Positions 9,626 to 17,645 of a stretch of 35,229 nucleotides of DNA are shown piece by piece. Numbering within the stretch: position 1 is the stretch's first letter; each line of letters starts with the position of its first letter. Source of the DNA: Rossellomorea vietnamensis NBRC 101237 (GTDB taxonomy: Bacteria > Bacillota > Bacilli > Bacillales > Bacillaceae_B); contig NZ_BCVQ01000039.1 in the NCBI RefSeq assembly GCF_001591825.1, positions 1 through 35,229 of the forward strand, written 5' to 3'. Both the position numbers and the translations under genes were made by a program. The notes under the pieces are model-generated. The model was not told the origin of the DNA and did not search any database. It worked only from the letters and a program-made list of their open reading frames with translations.

Positions 9626-10216
9626 TTGAATTCCTATATGGATTTGTTGAATAGTATAGGTGGCCAGCATGGTAATTCGAGATTTGTGTTGGGGATAGAC
9701 GGATTAAGTCGTTCGGGGAAGACTACTTTGGTTCAACAATTACGCTTTGAATTAGAGAAAGAAGATCGTCCCTATCAAATTTTTCATCTGGATGATTTTA
9801 TCGTTGAACGGGCGCGCCGTTATCATACTGGTTCAGAAGAATGGCAGGAATATTTTCATTTGCAGTGGGATGTAGAATGGCTTTCAAATCACTTCTTTCA
9901 GAAATTGAAAGCAGAGGAACAGATCACTCTCCCATTTTATGAAGGCTCGCGAGACACTCATGACGACAGAACCATTCCGTTGCCAAAGGAAGGTTTAATC
10001 ATTATTGAAGGAGTATTTCTTCAGAGGGAAGAGTGGAGACATTTTTTTGATAAGATTATCTATTTGGATTGTCCGAGGGAGACGAGGTTTAACCGCGAAT
10101 CAAACGAAACGAAAAAGAATAGGTCAAAATTCGAAAATAGATATTGGAAAGCAGAAGATTATTATATCAATCGGTATCATCCTGCAGAATCGGCAGATAT
10201 CATGATAACTTCATAA
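9626..10216 (+). CDS. P-loop kinase, uridine kinase-like
   Basis: Predicted small-molecule kinase of the uridine kinase / AAA-family group; actual substrate unknown. Walker A is GLSRSGKT at residues 26-33, followed by the lid and acceptor region (FHLDDFIVERARRYHTG) and an aspartate-containing strand (KIIYLDCPRETRFNRE). The start is set at TTG 9626 because AGAGGAGTGG lies just upstream. An in-frame ATG at 9587 has no ribosome site and would lie right at the transcription start predicted from the TATAAT at 9573-9578; ATG 9638 is a further alternative. At about 196 residues it is close to normal for this group. Uridine phosphorylation is not claimed. Confidence 0.75.
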   Translation: MNSYMDLLNSIGGQHGNSRFVLGIDGLSRSGKTTLVQQLRFELEKEDRPYQIFHLDDFIVERARRYHTGSEEWQEYFHLQWDVEWLSNHFFQKLKAEEQITLPFYEGSRDTHDDRTIPLPKEGLIIIEGVFLQREEWRHFFDKIIYLDCPRETRFNRESNETKKNRSKFENRYWKAEDYYINRYHPAESADIMITS

Positions 10217-10323
10217 GCCGTTATGCGGTAGCGGGGTTTTTCAAATGCATCGTGACGGGGTAAAGTATATTAGGTACTTATTAAACAATACTAATAGAAA
10301 ATACCTGTAGGAGTCGAACCGAA

Positions 10324-11025
10324 TTGATTCACGTTGATTACTTTGAAATGATTGCTCGTTCAACAGCAAGCTTCCTGGTTCTCCTCCTTGTCGCCCGTTT
10401 GCTCGGAAGGAAACAATTGAGCCAGTTAACTTTTTTTAACTATATAACAGGGATCACCATAGGTTCCATTGCAGCAGATATTGCAGGTGAATCGAAGACG
10501 CCTTTTTTTGAAGGATTGACAAGCCTTGTCTGGTGGAGTGTCTTAACACTCCTGGTTGGATATATCGGACTCAAATCACCGAGAGCACGGGTAGTGATGG
10601 ATGGGCAACCGGTCATTGTCATGAAGAATGGTAAAATTCTTGAAGATACGTTAGGGAAACATCATCTGAATATGGACGATTTAAGCATGCTCCTAAGAGA
10701 AAAAAATGTATTTTCTACTAACGAAGTTGATACCGCCATCTTCGAACCTGATGGGAAATTGACCGTGTTTTTAAAATCCGACAATCAACCAATAACCAAA
10801 AAGGATCAGGATATCATAACCGGCAAACCTACATATATCCCAACAGAGTTAATCGTTGATGGGAACATCCTGTATCAGAATTTAAAGGAAGTGGGCATAT
10901 CTGAAGAATGGCTTCGTAATCAGCTGAACTACTTCCAAGTGAAACTTCAAGATGCATTTTACGTTGAATTGCAGGAAAATGGAACACTTTACATTGATCG
11001 GCGTCGGGACCGATTGAAGGAGTAG
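10324..11025 (+). CDS. DUF421 (YetF/YcaP-like) membrane protein
   Basis: Membrane protein of 233 residues with three N-terminal transmembrane segments (about residues 8-28, 35-52 and 62-82) and a cytoplasmic alpha/beta C-terminal domain. The family signature ARLLGRKQLSQLTFFNY and the IGSIAAD block are present, as is the PVIVMKNGKI strand that opens the soluble domain. Several paralogues occur in Bacillus, and some are linked to sporulation or spore envelope functions; the role here is unknown. The TTG start has TAGGAG about 10 nt upstream. It is monocistronic, followed by a terminator. Confidence 0.88.
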   Translation: MIHVDYFEMIARSTASFLVLLLVARLLGRKQLSQLTFFNYITGITIGSIAADIAGESKTPFFEGLTSLVWWSVLTLLVGYIGLKSPRARVVMDGQPVIVMKNGKILEDTLGKHHLNMDDLSMLLREKNVFSTNEVDTAIFEPDGKLTVFLKSDNQPITKKDQDIITGKPTYIPTELIVDGNILYQNLKEVGISEEWLRNQLNYFQVKLQDAFYVELQENGTLYIDRRRDRLKE

Positions 11026-11030
11026 AGAAG

Positions 11031-11064
11031 GTGTCAACCCCTACATTAGGGTGGCACTTTTTTA
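11031..11064 (+). terminator. Rho-independent terminator after the DUF421 gene
   Basis: GTGTCAACCCCTA (11031-11043) pairs with TAGGGTGGCAC (11047-11057) with a 2-nt bulge and one G-U pair, followed by a T-rich tail (TTTTTTATTTT). It begins 6 nt after the stop codon. Confidence 0.75.
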
Positions 11065-11076
11065 TTTTGGAAAGGA

Positions 11077-11105
11077 TTGTGTTTTATTAAATAATTTGGA
11101 ATAAT
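11077..11105 (+). promoter_or_regulatory. Weak putative promoter of the 11.2-15.4 kb gene run
   Basis: TTGTGT (11077-11082) lies 17 bp from AATAAT (11100-11105). The -10 matches 5 of 6 consensus positions but the -35 only 3. It is the best candidate between the terminator at 11031-11064 and the NDT-like gene, so it is tentatively assigned to the whole six-gene run. Confidence 0.3.
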
Positions 11106-11157
11106 TGGAATATGTGTTCGGATTCACAATAGCTGTATTAGGAAGAAGGTGTTAATG

Positions 11158-11571
11158 ATGAAGTTTTATATTGGCTCAAGCTTTGCAAATAAGGACCTTG
11201 TTCGATATGTAAGTGATCGACTTGAACAGAAAGGCTTTAGCCATACATATGATTGGACCAGGAATGATCGCGCATCATCATTGAAAGACCTTCAGCATAT
11301 CGGACAGAATGAAAAAGATGCCATCACTGAATCAAATGTGGTCATCATTATACTTCCTGGAGAAAAAGGAAGTCACGTCGAACTGGGAATAGCGCTGGGA
11401 CTTGGAATACGCACCATCCTGTATTCCCCCAAAGGTGAGGTATATGATCTTGCAAACACGACTACATTTTACCAATTACCTGAAGTGGAAAAGTATTCGG
11501 GAAGTATAGAGGGGTTATTGGAATATGTTCTAGAAAGCGGAATTCACAGCGAAATGAATAGGAGCGATTGA
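11158..11571 (+). CDS. Nucleoside 2-deoxyribosyltransferase-like (NDT superfamily) protein
   Basis: Small Rossmann-like protein, 137 residues, of the nucleoside 2-deoxyribosyltransferase superfamily. The start KFYIGSSFANK gives the nucleotide-binding loop, Asp54 lies in DAITESN, and Glu75 in GSHVELGIALG is the position of the catalytic glutamate. Members of this superfamily cleave N-glycosidic bonds of nucleosides or nucleotides; whether this branch is catalytic is not known. The start is placed at ATG 11158 (11155 equally possible) after GGAAGAAGG. It is the first gene of a tight run to 15422, with 25 nt before the next gene. Confidence 0.75.
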   Translation: MKFYIGSSFANKDLVRYVSDRLEQKGFSHTYDWTRNDRASSLKDLQHIGQNEKDAITESNVVIIILPGEKGSHVELGIALGLGIRTILYSPKGEVYDLANTTTFYQLPEVEKYSGSIEGLLEYVLESGIHSEMNRSD

Positions 11572-11596
11572 CCATTGCTCGAGGAAGGAGACGACA

Positions 11597-12721
11597 TTGA
11601 AGAAAATAAAAAGAGTGATCTTACCAAATCAAGGAAGAGTCATAGTAATCTCGGATATACACGGAGAACTTAATCTTTTTATCAAGCTCCTACATAAAGT
11701 GAATTTCAGTTCAGAAGACCATTTATTCATCAACGGTGATCTTTGTGAAAAAGGAAGCAATAGTAAAGGGACTGTCCGATATATCATGGAATTAGCAAAG
11801 ATTAACCCGAATGTTCATGTAACGGAGGGGAATTGCGACACTGTGATAGAGGATCTTCTTGAAGAGAATCCCAAATTGATGGACTACATCAGATCACGAA
11901 AACATTCCATATTGAAAGAGTGGCTTGATGAAGTAGGATTTGAACTGAAAGAGGATACTGCGGTTCAGGAGGTGAAAGAGATCCTTACACGACATTTCCC
12001 CCATGAAATACAATGGCTGATGGAATTGCCGACTGCAATCGAAACAGACGACTATATTTTCGTCCATGCAGGTCTTGATGATGGTGAGGATTGGAGAGAA
12101 ACGGATCGAATAGCAGCCATCACGATGTCTGCTTTCCTCGAGAAATCACATCGATCAGGGAAATATGTCATAGTCGGCCATTGGCCTGTTGTCAATTATT
12201 CCAGTGACATTCCTTCCAATAATCCGGTTGTAAGTGAAGATAAGAAAATCATCTCCATCGACGGCGGGAATGTCATTAAATCGACAGGTCAGTTAAATGC
12301 ATTTATCATACATAGAACCAAGAACGGGGACAGCTTTTCCCAAACCTATACCGATCATCACTTTACATGTGAAGTGGTGAAGGGCTATATATCAGAACCA
12401 ATCATGTCGGGGTCCATTTCCTACCCAAACTACGAATTGATACCCCTTCAACCATTTGAGCATTTTACACTGTGCAAACAAGTTGGAACGGATGATCTAT
12501 TATATGTTAAAAATGAGTACATTTATGAAAGTGAAAAGGGAACGTATTCGGCAAAAACGGATCTTTCATGTGCGCAGATCTCTGTAGATATTGGAGATAT
12601 CATCTCGGTTGTTGACAGTAGTTGCACAGGATATGACTTAATCAAGAAAAATGGCGAAGAAGGATGGGTACCAAAAGACGTTTTCCCAGTGAAACAGCGG
12701 CTCTCGAATCCCGTCGTTTAA
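11597..12721 (+). CDS. Calcineurin-like metallophosphoesterase with C-terminal SH3-like domain
   Basis: Metal-dependent phosphoesterase, 374 residues, TTG start with GAGGAAGGAG upstream. Metal-site motifs are SDIHGE (Asp20, His22), NGDLCEKG (Asp48), EGNCD (Asn79, Cys80), VHAG (His157) and GHWPV (His195). The second motif is EKG where PPP protein phosphatases have DRG. The third reads GNCD rather than GNH, as in some phosphodiesterase-type members, so protein-phosphatase activity should not be assumed. Residues about 300-374 form a beta-rich SH3-like module ending EEGWVPKDVF, unusual on a bacterial enzyme of this class. It is cytoplasmic with no signal peptide. Possible substrates are dinucleotides, phosphodiesters or phosphoproteins. 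Confidence 0.78.
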   Translation: MKKIKRVILPNQGRVIVISDIHGELNLFIKLLHKVNFSSEDHLFINGDLCEKGSNSKGTVRYIMELAKINPNVHVTEGNCDTVIEDLLEENPKLMDYIRSRKHSILKEWLDEVGFELKEDTAVQEVKEILTRHFPHEIQWLMELPTAIETDDYIFVHAGLDDGEDWRETDRIAAITMSAFLEKSHRSGKYVIVGHWPVVNYSSDIPSNNPVVSEDKKIISIDGGNVIKSTGQLNAFIIHRTKNGDSFSQTYTDHHFTCEVVKGYISEPIMSGSISYPNYELIPLQPFEHFTLCKQVGTDDLLYVKNEYIYESEKGTYSAKTDLSCAQISVDIGDIISVVDSSCTGYDLIKKNGEEGWVPKDVFPVKQRLSNPVV

Positions 12722-12750
12722 TCAATATAACAGATAAGGTGCGATAATCT

Positions 12751-13272
12751 ATGGAATATAAAATAGACTCACGAAAGGGTTTTAGTCCGCAAATCAGTTA
12801 CCTCGTCTCTCAGATGGACTATGCCAGAAAAACGACATTGGACTGTGTGAGAGGATTAACCCCCTTTGAACTGGACTTTTTACCGTGTGAAGGTGCTAAC
12901 AGTATCGGAGCTCTATTGCTCCATATGGCGGCGGTAGAAAAAGGGTTTCAAATAGAACTATTTGATGGGAGAAGGCCAAACGAACAGGAAATGGCTGAAT
13001 GGGGTGCAGCCTATAGCCTAGGAGAAGAAGGTCGAAAGAATATAAATGGGAACCCTCTAGAATTTTATCTGACAAAACTTGGGGAGGTCAGAAAGAAAAC
13101 ATTCCATGAGTTTTCCGTGCGTAACGATGAATGGCTCTTTGAAAGCAGATTATGGGATAATCAGCCTTCCAACCATTATTTCATCTGGTTTCATGTATTC
13201 GAGGATGAGATCAATCACAGGGGCCAAATCCGGCTGATTAGAAGAATGCTTACTGAAAAGAATGCATTTTGA
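12751..13272 (+). CDS. DinB-family protein
   Basis: Four-helix-bundle metal protein of the DinB/YfiT type, 173 residues. Members include thiol (bacillithiol) S-transferases, so a detoxification role is plausible but unproven. Probable metal ligands are His58 (LLLHMAAVE) and His156 (EINHRGQIRLIRRM), with Asp152 in the place where many members have histidine; His148 is nearby. It lies 29 nt after the phosphoesterase gene with AAGGTGCG as ribosome site. Confidence 0.8.
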   Translation: MEYKIDSRKGFSPQISYLVSQMDYARKTTLDCVRGLTPFELDFLPCEGANSIGALLLHMAAVEKGFQIELFDGRRPNEQEMAEWGAAYSLGEEGRKNINGNPLEFYLTKLGEVRKKTFHEFSVRNDEWLFESRLWDNQPSNHYFIWFHVFEDEINHRGQIRLIRRMLTEKNAF

Positions 13273-13316
13273 TCCAGTTGTTGTGATTTGGTAGCCTAAT
13301 TCAGGGGTGAACGACT

Positions 13317-13928
13317 ATGAATAGAATTGAAATTTGCAGACCGAAATCAAACGATAATCAAAAACTGACCCGATTTTTTACAACGGTTATTCAAGATACC
13401 TTTGCTAAAGAAGGGATCTCTTCGCTCCATGAAGATTTAAAGAATGAACTAGAAACCAAGAATGCCTACTTACAATCTGACTTTGATAGTAATGGTGCAG
13501 AACGGTATTTCCTAATAGCAAAAGATGATCAGGAGATAGTAGGTACCATCGAATACGGTCATTCCAGTGAGCTCATCAATCGCACTACCGGTGGCGCTCT
13601 AAGGGATGTATATGAGATAGGAACGGTTTTTGTTCATCCCGGTTACCAAAGATGTGGGATTGGTTCGCTCCTTTTGAACACGATGCTTCTTACGTTTCTA
13701 AATCGGGATATTGAAGAGTTTTGCATGGATAGTGGATATGCCAGCGCTCAAACGATATGGACAAGAAAATTGGGAGAGCCCGATTATTGGTTGAAGGATT
13801 ACTGGGGTGAAGGTTCGGATCACATGATTTGGAGAAGGAAATTGAAAGATGTTCCCATCATTTTCAGAGGAATTCTTAATGATAAAAATAGTGGGGGATC
13901 CTATGAAACCACAAACGATCAACTTTGA
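13317..13928 (+). CDS. GNAT-family N-acetyltransferase
   Basis: Acetyl-CoA-dependent N-acetyltransferase, 203 residues, substrate unknown. The acetyl-CoA pyrophosphate-binding motif A is VHPGYQRCGIGSLLL, preceded by the beta strand VYEIGTVFV; the N-terminal part contains EIVGTIEYG. The C-terminal 20-25 residues overlap the next gene, whose reading frame begins inside this one, implying translational coupling. The ribosome site is GGGGTGAACG. Confidence 0.82.
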   Translation: MNRIEICRPKSNDNQKLTRFFTTVIQDTFAKEGISSLHEDLKNELETKNAYLQSDFDSNGAERYFLIAKDDQEIVGTIEYGHSSELINRTTGGALRDVYEIGTVFVHPGYQRCGIGSLLLNTMLLTFLNRDIEEFCMDSGYASAQTIWTRKLGEPDYWLKDYWGEGSDHMIWRRKLKDVPIIFRGILNDKNSGGSYETTNDQL

Positions 13929-14916
13929 AAAAAAAATGAAAGATCACCAGATTGTCGGAGTCAGCATAGCTACAATTGAAGGTGCCTGCATAAGTAAAAC
14001 CGACTGCTTTGGTTTTCTTGAGACAGGAACAAGTAGACGAGTGGAACATGACTCAATCTTTCATGCGTGTTCAATCAGTAAGTTTTTCACCTCCATGTTA
14101 GTGATGACTTTATCTGATCAGGGAATTCTGGATATAGATAGAGATATTAATGAGTACCTGTCATCATGGAAAGTTCCCGTGAATTCTCTCGGAATCATAA
14201 CATTGAGGCATTTACTAAGTCACCATTCAGGGATTGTGGATCCGGAAGGCTCTTTTTCTGAACTCAATCCTAATTTTGATACCCCTTCCATGGTCGAAAT
14301 ATTGGAAGGCAAAGCACTCTATTGTGATAATCCAATCGAAGTGAAATATAAGCCCGGAAGCGAATTTTCCTATTCCGATGCCGGCTTCTGCGTCATCCAG
14401 CTTGTAATAGAGGATATCATGGGAGAATCATTTGAAGAGGTAATGGAAAAATATTTATTCCTGCCCCTACAATTAAATAATAGTACTTTTCAGCTGCCGG
14501 CATCCAAAGATCAGTTCTCCTGCGGTCATACCAAGGATGGTGGCCTGGTAACCGGAAAATACCCCATATACCCCTATCCTGCAGCTTCAGGATTATGGAC
14601 CACCCCAACGGATGTGGCTCTATTGGTTACTGAATGGATGAAAGCAATCAAAGGCGAAAGTAATCTCCTCTCTTCGGTCAGTGCTAAAGAGATGATTGCC
14701 CCACAATTTGAAAAAGAGTGGATGGGGCTTGGTGTCTTTCGTGATACTCATGAGAAAGGGATAGAAGTTTCCTCACTCGGATGGGGAGTCGGCTTTCAAG
14801 GTATGATGGTTGCATATCCATATGAAGAATCGGGTCTCGTGATCATGACGAATACAGACACAGGTGTCCAACAGCTGAAGGGGCTCATTGGTGAAGTATA
14901 CAGAGCATATTATTAA
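13903..14916 (+). CDS. Serine hydrolase, beta-lactamase class C / penicillin-binding fold
   Basis: Predicted serine hydrolase of 337 residues. The nucleophile motif SxxK is Ser57-x-x-Lys60 in HACSISKF. The second motif is Tyr157-Ser-Asp159 (YSD in place of YxN), and LLSHHSGI is the common block between them. A clear KTG motif is not visible; the GWGVGFQG region occupies that part. There is no signal peptide, so it is probably cytoplasmic and more likely an esterase or peptidase than a periplasmic beta-lactamase. ATG 13903 (GGGGGAT upstream) is chosen; ATG 13879, with AGAGGA 8 nt before it, is nearly as good. Either start overlaps the upstream GNAT gene. Confidence 0.85.
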   Translation: MKPQTINFEKKMKDHQIVGVSIATIEGACISKTDCFGFLETGTSRRVEHDSIFHACSISKFFTSMLVMTLSDQGILDIDRDINEYLSSWKVPVNSLGIITLRHLLSHHSGIVDPEGSFSELNPNFDTPSMVEILEGKALYCDNPIEVKYKPGSEFSYSDAGFCVIQLVIEDIMGESFEEVMEKYLFLPLQLNNSTFQLPASKDQFSCGHTKDGGLVTGKYPIYPYPAASGLWTTPTDVALLVTEWMKAIKGESNLLSSVSAKEMIAPQFEKEWMGLGVFRDTHEKGIEVSSLGWGVGFQGMMVAYPYEESGLVIMTNTDTGVQQLKGLIGEVYRAYY

Positions 14917-14966
14917 TATTTCTAAAAATGGAGAGAACCATTTGAAAGGAATTGGGGGAACTGAAA

Positions 14967-15422
14967 ATGTATCAGTATTTCTACGGTTTAGTCATTCGAG
15001 AAGGAACGGAGGGAGTGCCTGCACATTATGTTGAAGCATTATTTGAAGATGCCGGTTGGGCTAGAAACACACCTTCATGGCAGAAAGAAAAGTTTTCCTT
15101 GATATTCACGAACTCGACATGGGCATTCACGGTTTGGGATCAAGACAAGATGATTGGCATGGTCAGGGTCATATCGGATAAGATCATGGCCGCCAATATC
15201 ATGGACCTAGTGGTATTATCAGATTATCGGGGCAGGGGGATAGGGAAGAAACTAGTTGAGCTCTGTGTAAGCAAATTACCGCATGGAGATTGGTTTGCCC
15301 ATACCTCTGCAAACAATTTTAAGTTCTATGAAACCTGTGGATTCGAAGTGAAAGATTTGGCTGAAAATGGCACATGCGCGTACTATGGTTATATTCAAGC
15401 GCGCAGAGATGGTCATCGATAA
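14967..15422 (+). CDS. GNAT-family N-acetyltransferase
   Basis: Second acetyltransferase of the run, 151 residues. Motif A is LSDYRGRGIGKKLVE, preceded by MDLVVL; the C-terminal FYETCGFE block is the usual motif B. The ATG at 14967 has GGGGGAA 7 nt upstream; an in-frame TTG at 14952 overlaps that site and is rejected. It is the last gene before a bidirectional terminator. The acceptor is unknown. Confidence 0.85.
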   Translation: MYQYFYGLVIREGTEGVPAHYVEALFEDAGWARNTPSWQKEKFSLIFTNSTWAFTVWDQDKMIGMVRVISDKIMAANIMDLVVLSDYRGRGIGKKLVELCVSKLPHGDWFAHTSANNFKFYETCGFEVKDLAENGTCAYYGYIQARRDGHR

Positions 15423-15463
15423 ATAACTTGATTATTTATTTGCTTTTTAGTTGTATATGAAAC

Positions 15464-15494
15464 AAAAAAAGGCTCGTACTATCAAGCCTTTTTT
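15464..15494. terminator. Bidirectional terminator
   Basis: AAAAAAGGCT (15465-15474) pairs with AGCCTTTTTT (15485-15494). The A-run on one side and T-run on the other let it stop transcription from both the GNAT run (+) and the natRK-peptide unit (-). Confidence 0.85.
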
Positions 15495-15518
15495 CTCAAG
15501 TCAATTAAACAATTAATC

Positions 15519-15638
15519 CTAGAAATTTTTATTTTTTTTCGCTTTGTTTCTAAAGTAACTAATCGTTATTCCAATAATGACCGCAATGATTAATAGAGGA
15601 ATTATTATAAACAAAACAGCTCCAGATGCTCCACTCAT
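15519..15638 (-). CDS. 39-residue single-span membrane peptide downstream of natK
   Basis: A short gene encoding MSGASG followed by a hydrophobic membrane span of about 22 residues (from AVLFIIIPLL to ISYF) and a basic C-terminus (RNKAKKNKNF). Support is an almost ideal ribosome site (AGAGGAGGAAC) 6-9 nt before the ATG and its place as third gene after natR and natK, 25 nt before a terminator. The longer frame starting at 15767 has no ribosome site. The family is not recognised. It could be a small partner of the NatK sensor or of the NatAB exporter, or an unrelated small membrane protein. Confidence 0.6.
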   Translation of the reverse strand: MSGASGAVLFIIIPLLIIAVIIGITISYFRNKAKKNKNF

Positions 15639-15788
15639 TGAGGTTCCTCCTCTCGATTCATTCATAAGGATATTCCCCGGAATGCGTTTGCTGAAACGTA
15701 TGAATGTGTTTTGATTCGAAAGATGAATACTCGCAGATGCTAAAACCTTTACCATTTCGTCAGCCATCTATTGTTCAAATGGATTTCC

Positions 15789-16766
15789 CTAATGAATTGC
15801 CGGGATTTTAATTTTCACCGTGAATTCTTCTTCCTTATAAACAAAATCCAGAAAACCATTGTATTCTTTCACGGTTTCTTGAATGATCTTGGTGCCGAGA
15901 CCTTCGTGGCCTTCCTTTGTTGTATGTCCGTAGCTTTGAAATAGCTCATCAAGGATCGATGGCGATATCGGGAGGGAAGGGTTCTTGCAAACCAGCATAT
16001 AAAGCCCGCTTCGTTTATAAAACTGGAGGCTGACGCTTGCTCCATTATCGTAATGTTCAAGCCATTCGGCTGAAGCCTCAATACTATTGGACAACAGATT
16101 TCCAAGGATTGTCACAATTTTCTTATCAGGGAGGGGCAACGTGGAAAGGGGCATATCTACATCATAGATCATCGTTACCCCGCAAGTCTTTCCTCGATTG
16201 TACATCTGGTGGAGAATTCCGGCCACACTTCCACGTTCCCCTTTAATGGAAAGGTTGGTTTCTTCATACCCGTCCACCAAATCGTCTAAATAGGCAGCTG
16301 CCTCTTCGTGGTGGTGATGTTCGAGCATATAGTGAATGGACGAAATATGTTTAAGGAAATCATGCCGTTCACTTCGTACAGCCCGAAATGTTTCGGATAA
16401 ATGAAGTCGCTCCATCTCGAACTGCTCAACATCATTCTGAAGCCCATTAAATTTGGAAGAGACGTCCCATCGGACCCACTCAATCCCGATAAAAATCATA
16501 AAAAAGACCGCTGGTAACCATGTTGAATCAATGATCAAATACGGAAGTAACAGAAATAGTTGTGTGAGGGAAAGCAGGTTACCCCATTTCTGATCGAATC
16601 CAAAAGATTGTATTTTCGTTTTTCTATAACTCAGATACGTTACAAAAAAGACTGCTGCATAAGTGAATAAAATGGGCAGATCCCACTGTAGGTTCGTTAA
16701 TAATGCGTGAATATGTATAAAGGCAAATAGGGAAAGAATTAACCAATAAATTTTCATTTGTTTCAC
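15789..16766 (-). CDS. natK: NatK-like sensor histidine kinase
   Basis: Membrane sensor kinase of the GHKL/AgrC-like class, paired with NatR. The N-terminal ~100 residues carry several hydrophobic membrane segments. The dimerisation and phosphoacceptor region is SERHDFLKHI, where the histidine is about residue 135 from this start. The ATP-binding domain has an N-box (LGNLLSNSIEAS) and a GLGTKII glycine box. The start is ambiguous: GTG 16766 is 8 nt after AAAGGTGG, while GTG 16778 overlaps that site and ATG 16757 is a third choice. B. subtilis NatK-NatR controls natAB, and here natAB lies divergently next to natR, which supports the name. Confidence 0.82.
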   Translation of the reverse strand: MKQMKIYWLILSLFAFIHIHALLTNLQWDLPILFTYAAVFFVTYLSYRKTKIQSFGFDQKWGNLLSLTQLFLLLPYLIIDSTWLPAVFFMIFIGIEWVRWDVSSKFNGLQNDVEQFEMERLHLSETFRAVRSERHDFLKHISSIHYMLEHHHHEEAAAYLDDLVDGYEETNLSIKGERGSVAGILHQMYNRGKTCGVTMIYDVDMPLSTLPLPDKKIVTILGNLLSNSIEASAEWLEHYDNGASVSLQFYKRSGLYMLVCKNPSLPISPSILDELFQSYGHTTKEGHEGLGTKIIQETVKEYNGFLDFVYKEEEFTVKIKIPAIH

Positions 16767-16781
16767 AACGGGCTCCACCTT

Positions 16782-17480
16782 TTAGAAATAATGTTGTTGC
16801 AGATACTCTACTTTTTCCTTTGTGATCATTGCCTGTGCCTCGATTCCATCAAATGTAATCACATACGAATTCTTCGCATAGAGAGAGAAATTCTTTACAA
16901 AGTGTATATTGATGATGAAGGAACGATGGGAACGGATGAAATCCCTTTCCCGTAATTCTCCTTCTAATTCATTCAAGGTCAGATAGGTTTTGATCCTTTC
17001 CTCTTTGGTGTAAATCGTCGTTGATCGGCCGGATCTTTCAATGAAGACGATATCTTTCTTTTGAATGATATGTATATCATTTTTTTGCTTTAAATAGAGT
17101 CGGCCCTTCAATTCTGCCGTTCTCGACTTTTCCATAAGTCGCTCAATGGATTTCATCAGGCGATCATTTGTATATGGCTTCATAATATAGTCATGGACGT
17201 TCAATTCAAAGGCGTGGACAGCATATCCACTGTTTGCCGTCACGAAGATCACCGATATGTTGAGAGCATGTGAGTGGATGATGTCTGCCAATTCATATCC
17301 AGATAGGTGGGGCATCTCAATATCTGCAATCAATACGTCGATGGTTTCTTTCTTGATTTGGTCATAGGCTTCCTCGGCGGAGGTGGTGGAAAAGACGATT
17401 TCCAGTCCCTCGGCACGGGAAACGATGCCATTTAATTTATCTAAGTCAATCATTCGATCGTCTACGAGACCAATCTTCAT
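16782..17480 (-). CDS. natR: NatR-like response regulator (REC + LytTR)
   Basis: DNA-binding response regulator, 232 residues. The receiver domain has acidic residues Asp7-Asp8, the phosphoacceptor Asp53 (IADIEMP) and the KPY lysine. The C-terminal LytTR domain (about 125-232) contains FIRSHRSFIINIHFV. ATG 17480 is chosen because AGGGG is correctly spaced; ATG 17486 is too close to it. Its stop is only a few bases from the natK start. LytTR proteins bind paired direct repeats about two helical turns apart, exactly what is seen at 17547-17577. Confidence 0.88.
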   Translation of the reverse strand: MKIGLVDDRMIDLDKLNGIVSRAEGLEIVFSTTSAEEAYDQIKKETIDVLIADIEMPHLSGYELADIIHSHALNISVIFVTANSGYAVHAFELNVHDYIMKPYTNDRLMKSIERLMEKSRTAELKGRLYLKQKNDIHIIQKKDIVFIERSGRSTTIYTKEERIKTYLTLNELEGELRERDFIRSHRSFIINIHFVKNFSLYAKNSYVITFDGIEAQAMITKEKVEYLQQHYF

Positions 17481-17546
17481 TTCCATTCCCCTCGCATCTT
17501 CTGAAGTTCACCTTCATTTTACCATCTTTCATGAAGAATTTGGCAT

Positions 17547-17577
17547 TTTCACGACAAGAAGTGGACATTTCACGACA
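17547..17577. promoter_or_regulatory. Paired direct repeats, likely NatR (LytTR) operator
   Basis: TTTCACGACA occurs at 17547-17556 and again, identically, at 17568-17577, a 21-bp centre-to-centre spacing (two helical turns). The pair lies in the 160-bp divergent natR/natA intergenic region, about 40-70 bp upstream of the likely natA -10. This is the classic geometry for a LytTR regulator. Confidence 0.7.
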
Positions 17578-17617
17578 TAAGTAAAGATTCCATCACCAAT
17601 TATTTGTAAGATGACAT

Positions 17618-17623
17618 TACAAT
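17618..17623 (+). promoter_or_regulatory. Putative -10 of the natA promoter
   Basis: TACAAT fits a SigA -10. No -35 resembling TTGACA is found 16-18 bp upstream (the sequence there is ACCAAT), as expected for a promoter that needs an activator bound at 17547-17577. It leaves a leader of about 16 nt before natA. Confidence 0.4.
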
Positions 17624-17645
17624 CATACTTAATGAGGTGAGAAAA

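Noticed and set aside
10217..10260. Terminator after the P-loop kinase gene
   Set aside because: GGGGTTTTT looks terminator-like, but the only stem available (CCG/CGG) is 3 bp; not supported.
11158..15422. Anti-phage defence island
   Set aside because: No recognised defence gene (nuclease, TIR, CBASS cyclase, Abi, restriction-modification) is present; NDT-like and phosphoesterase genes alone are not enough evidence.
15519..15767. 82-residue reading of the frame after natK
   Set aside because: The first ATG has no ribosome site, while the internal ATG at 15638 has a near-perfect one; only the 39-residue version is kept.
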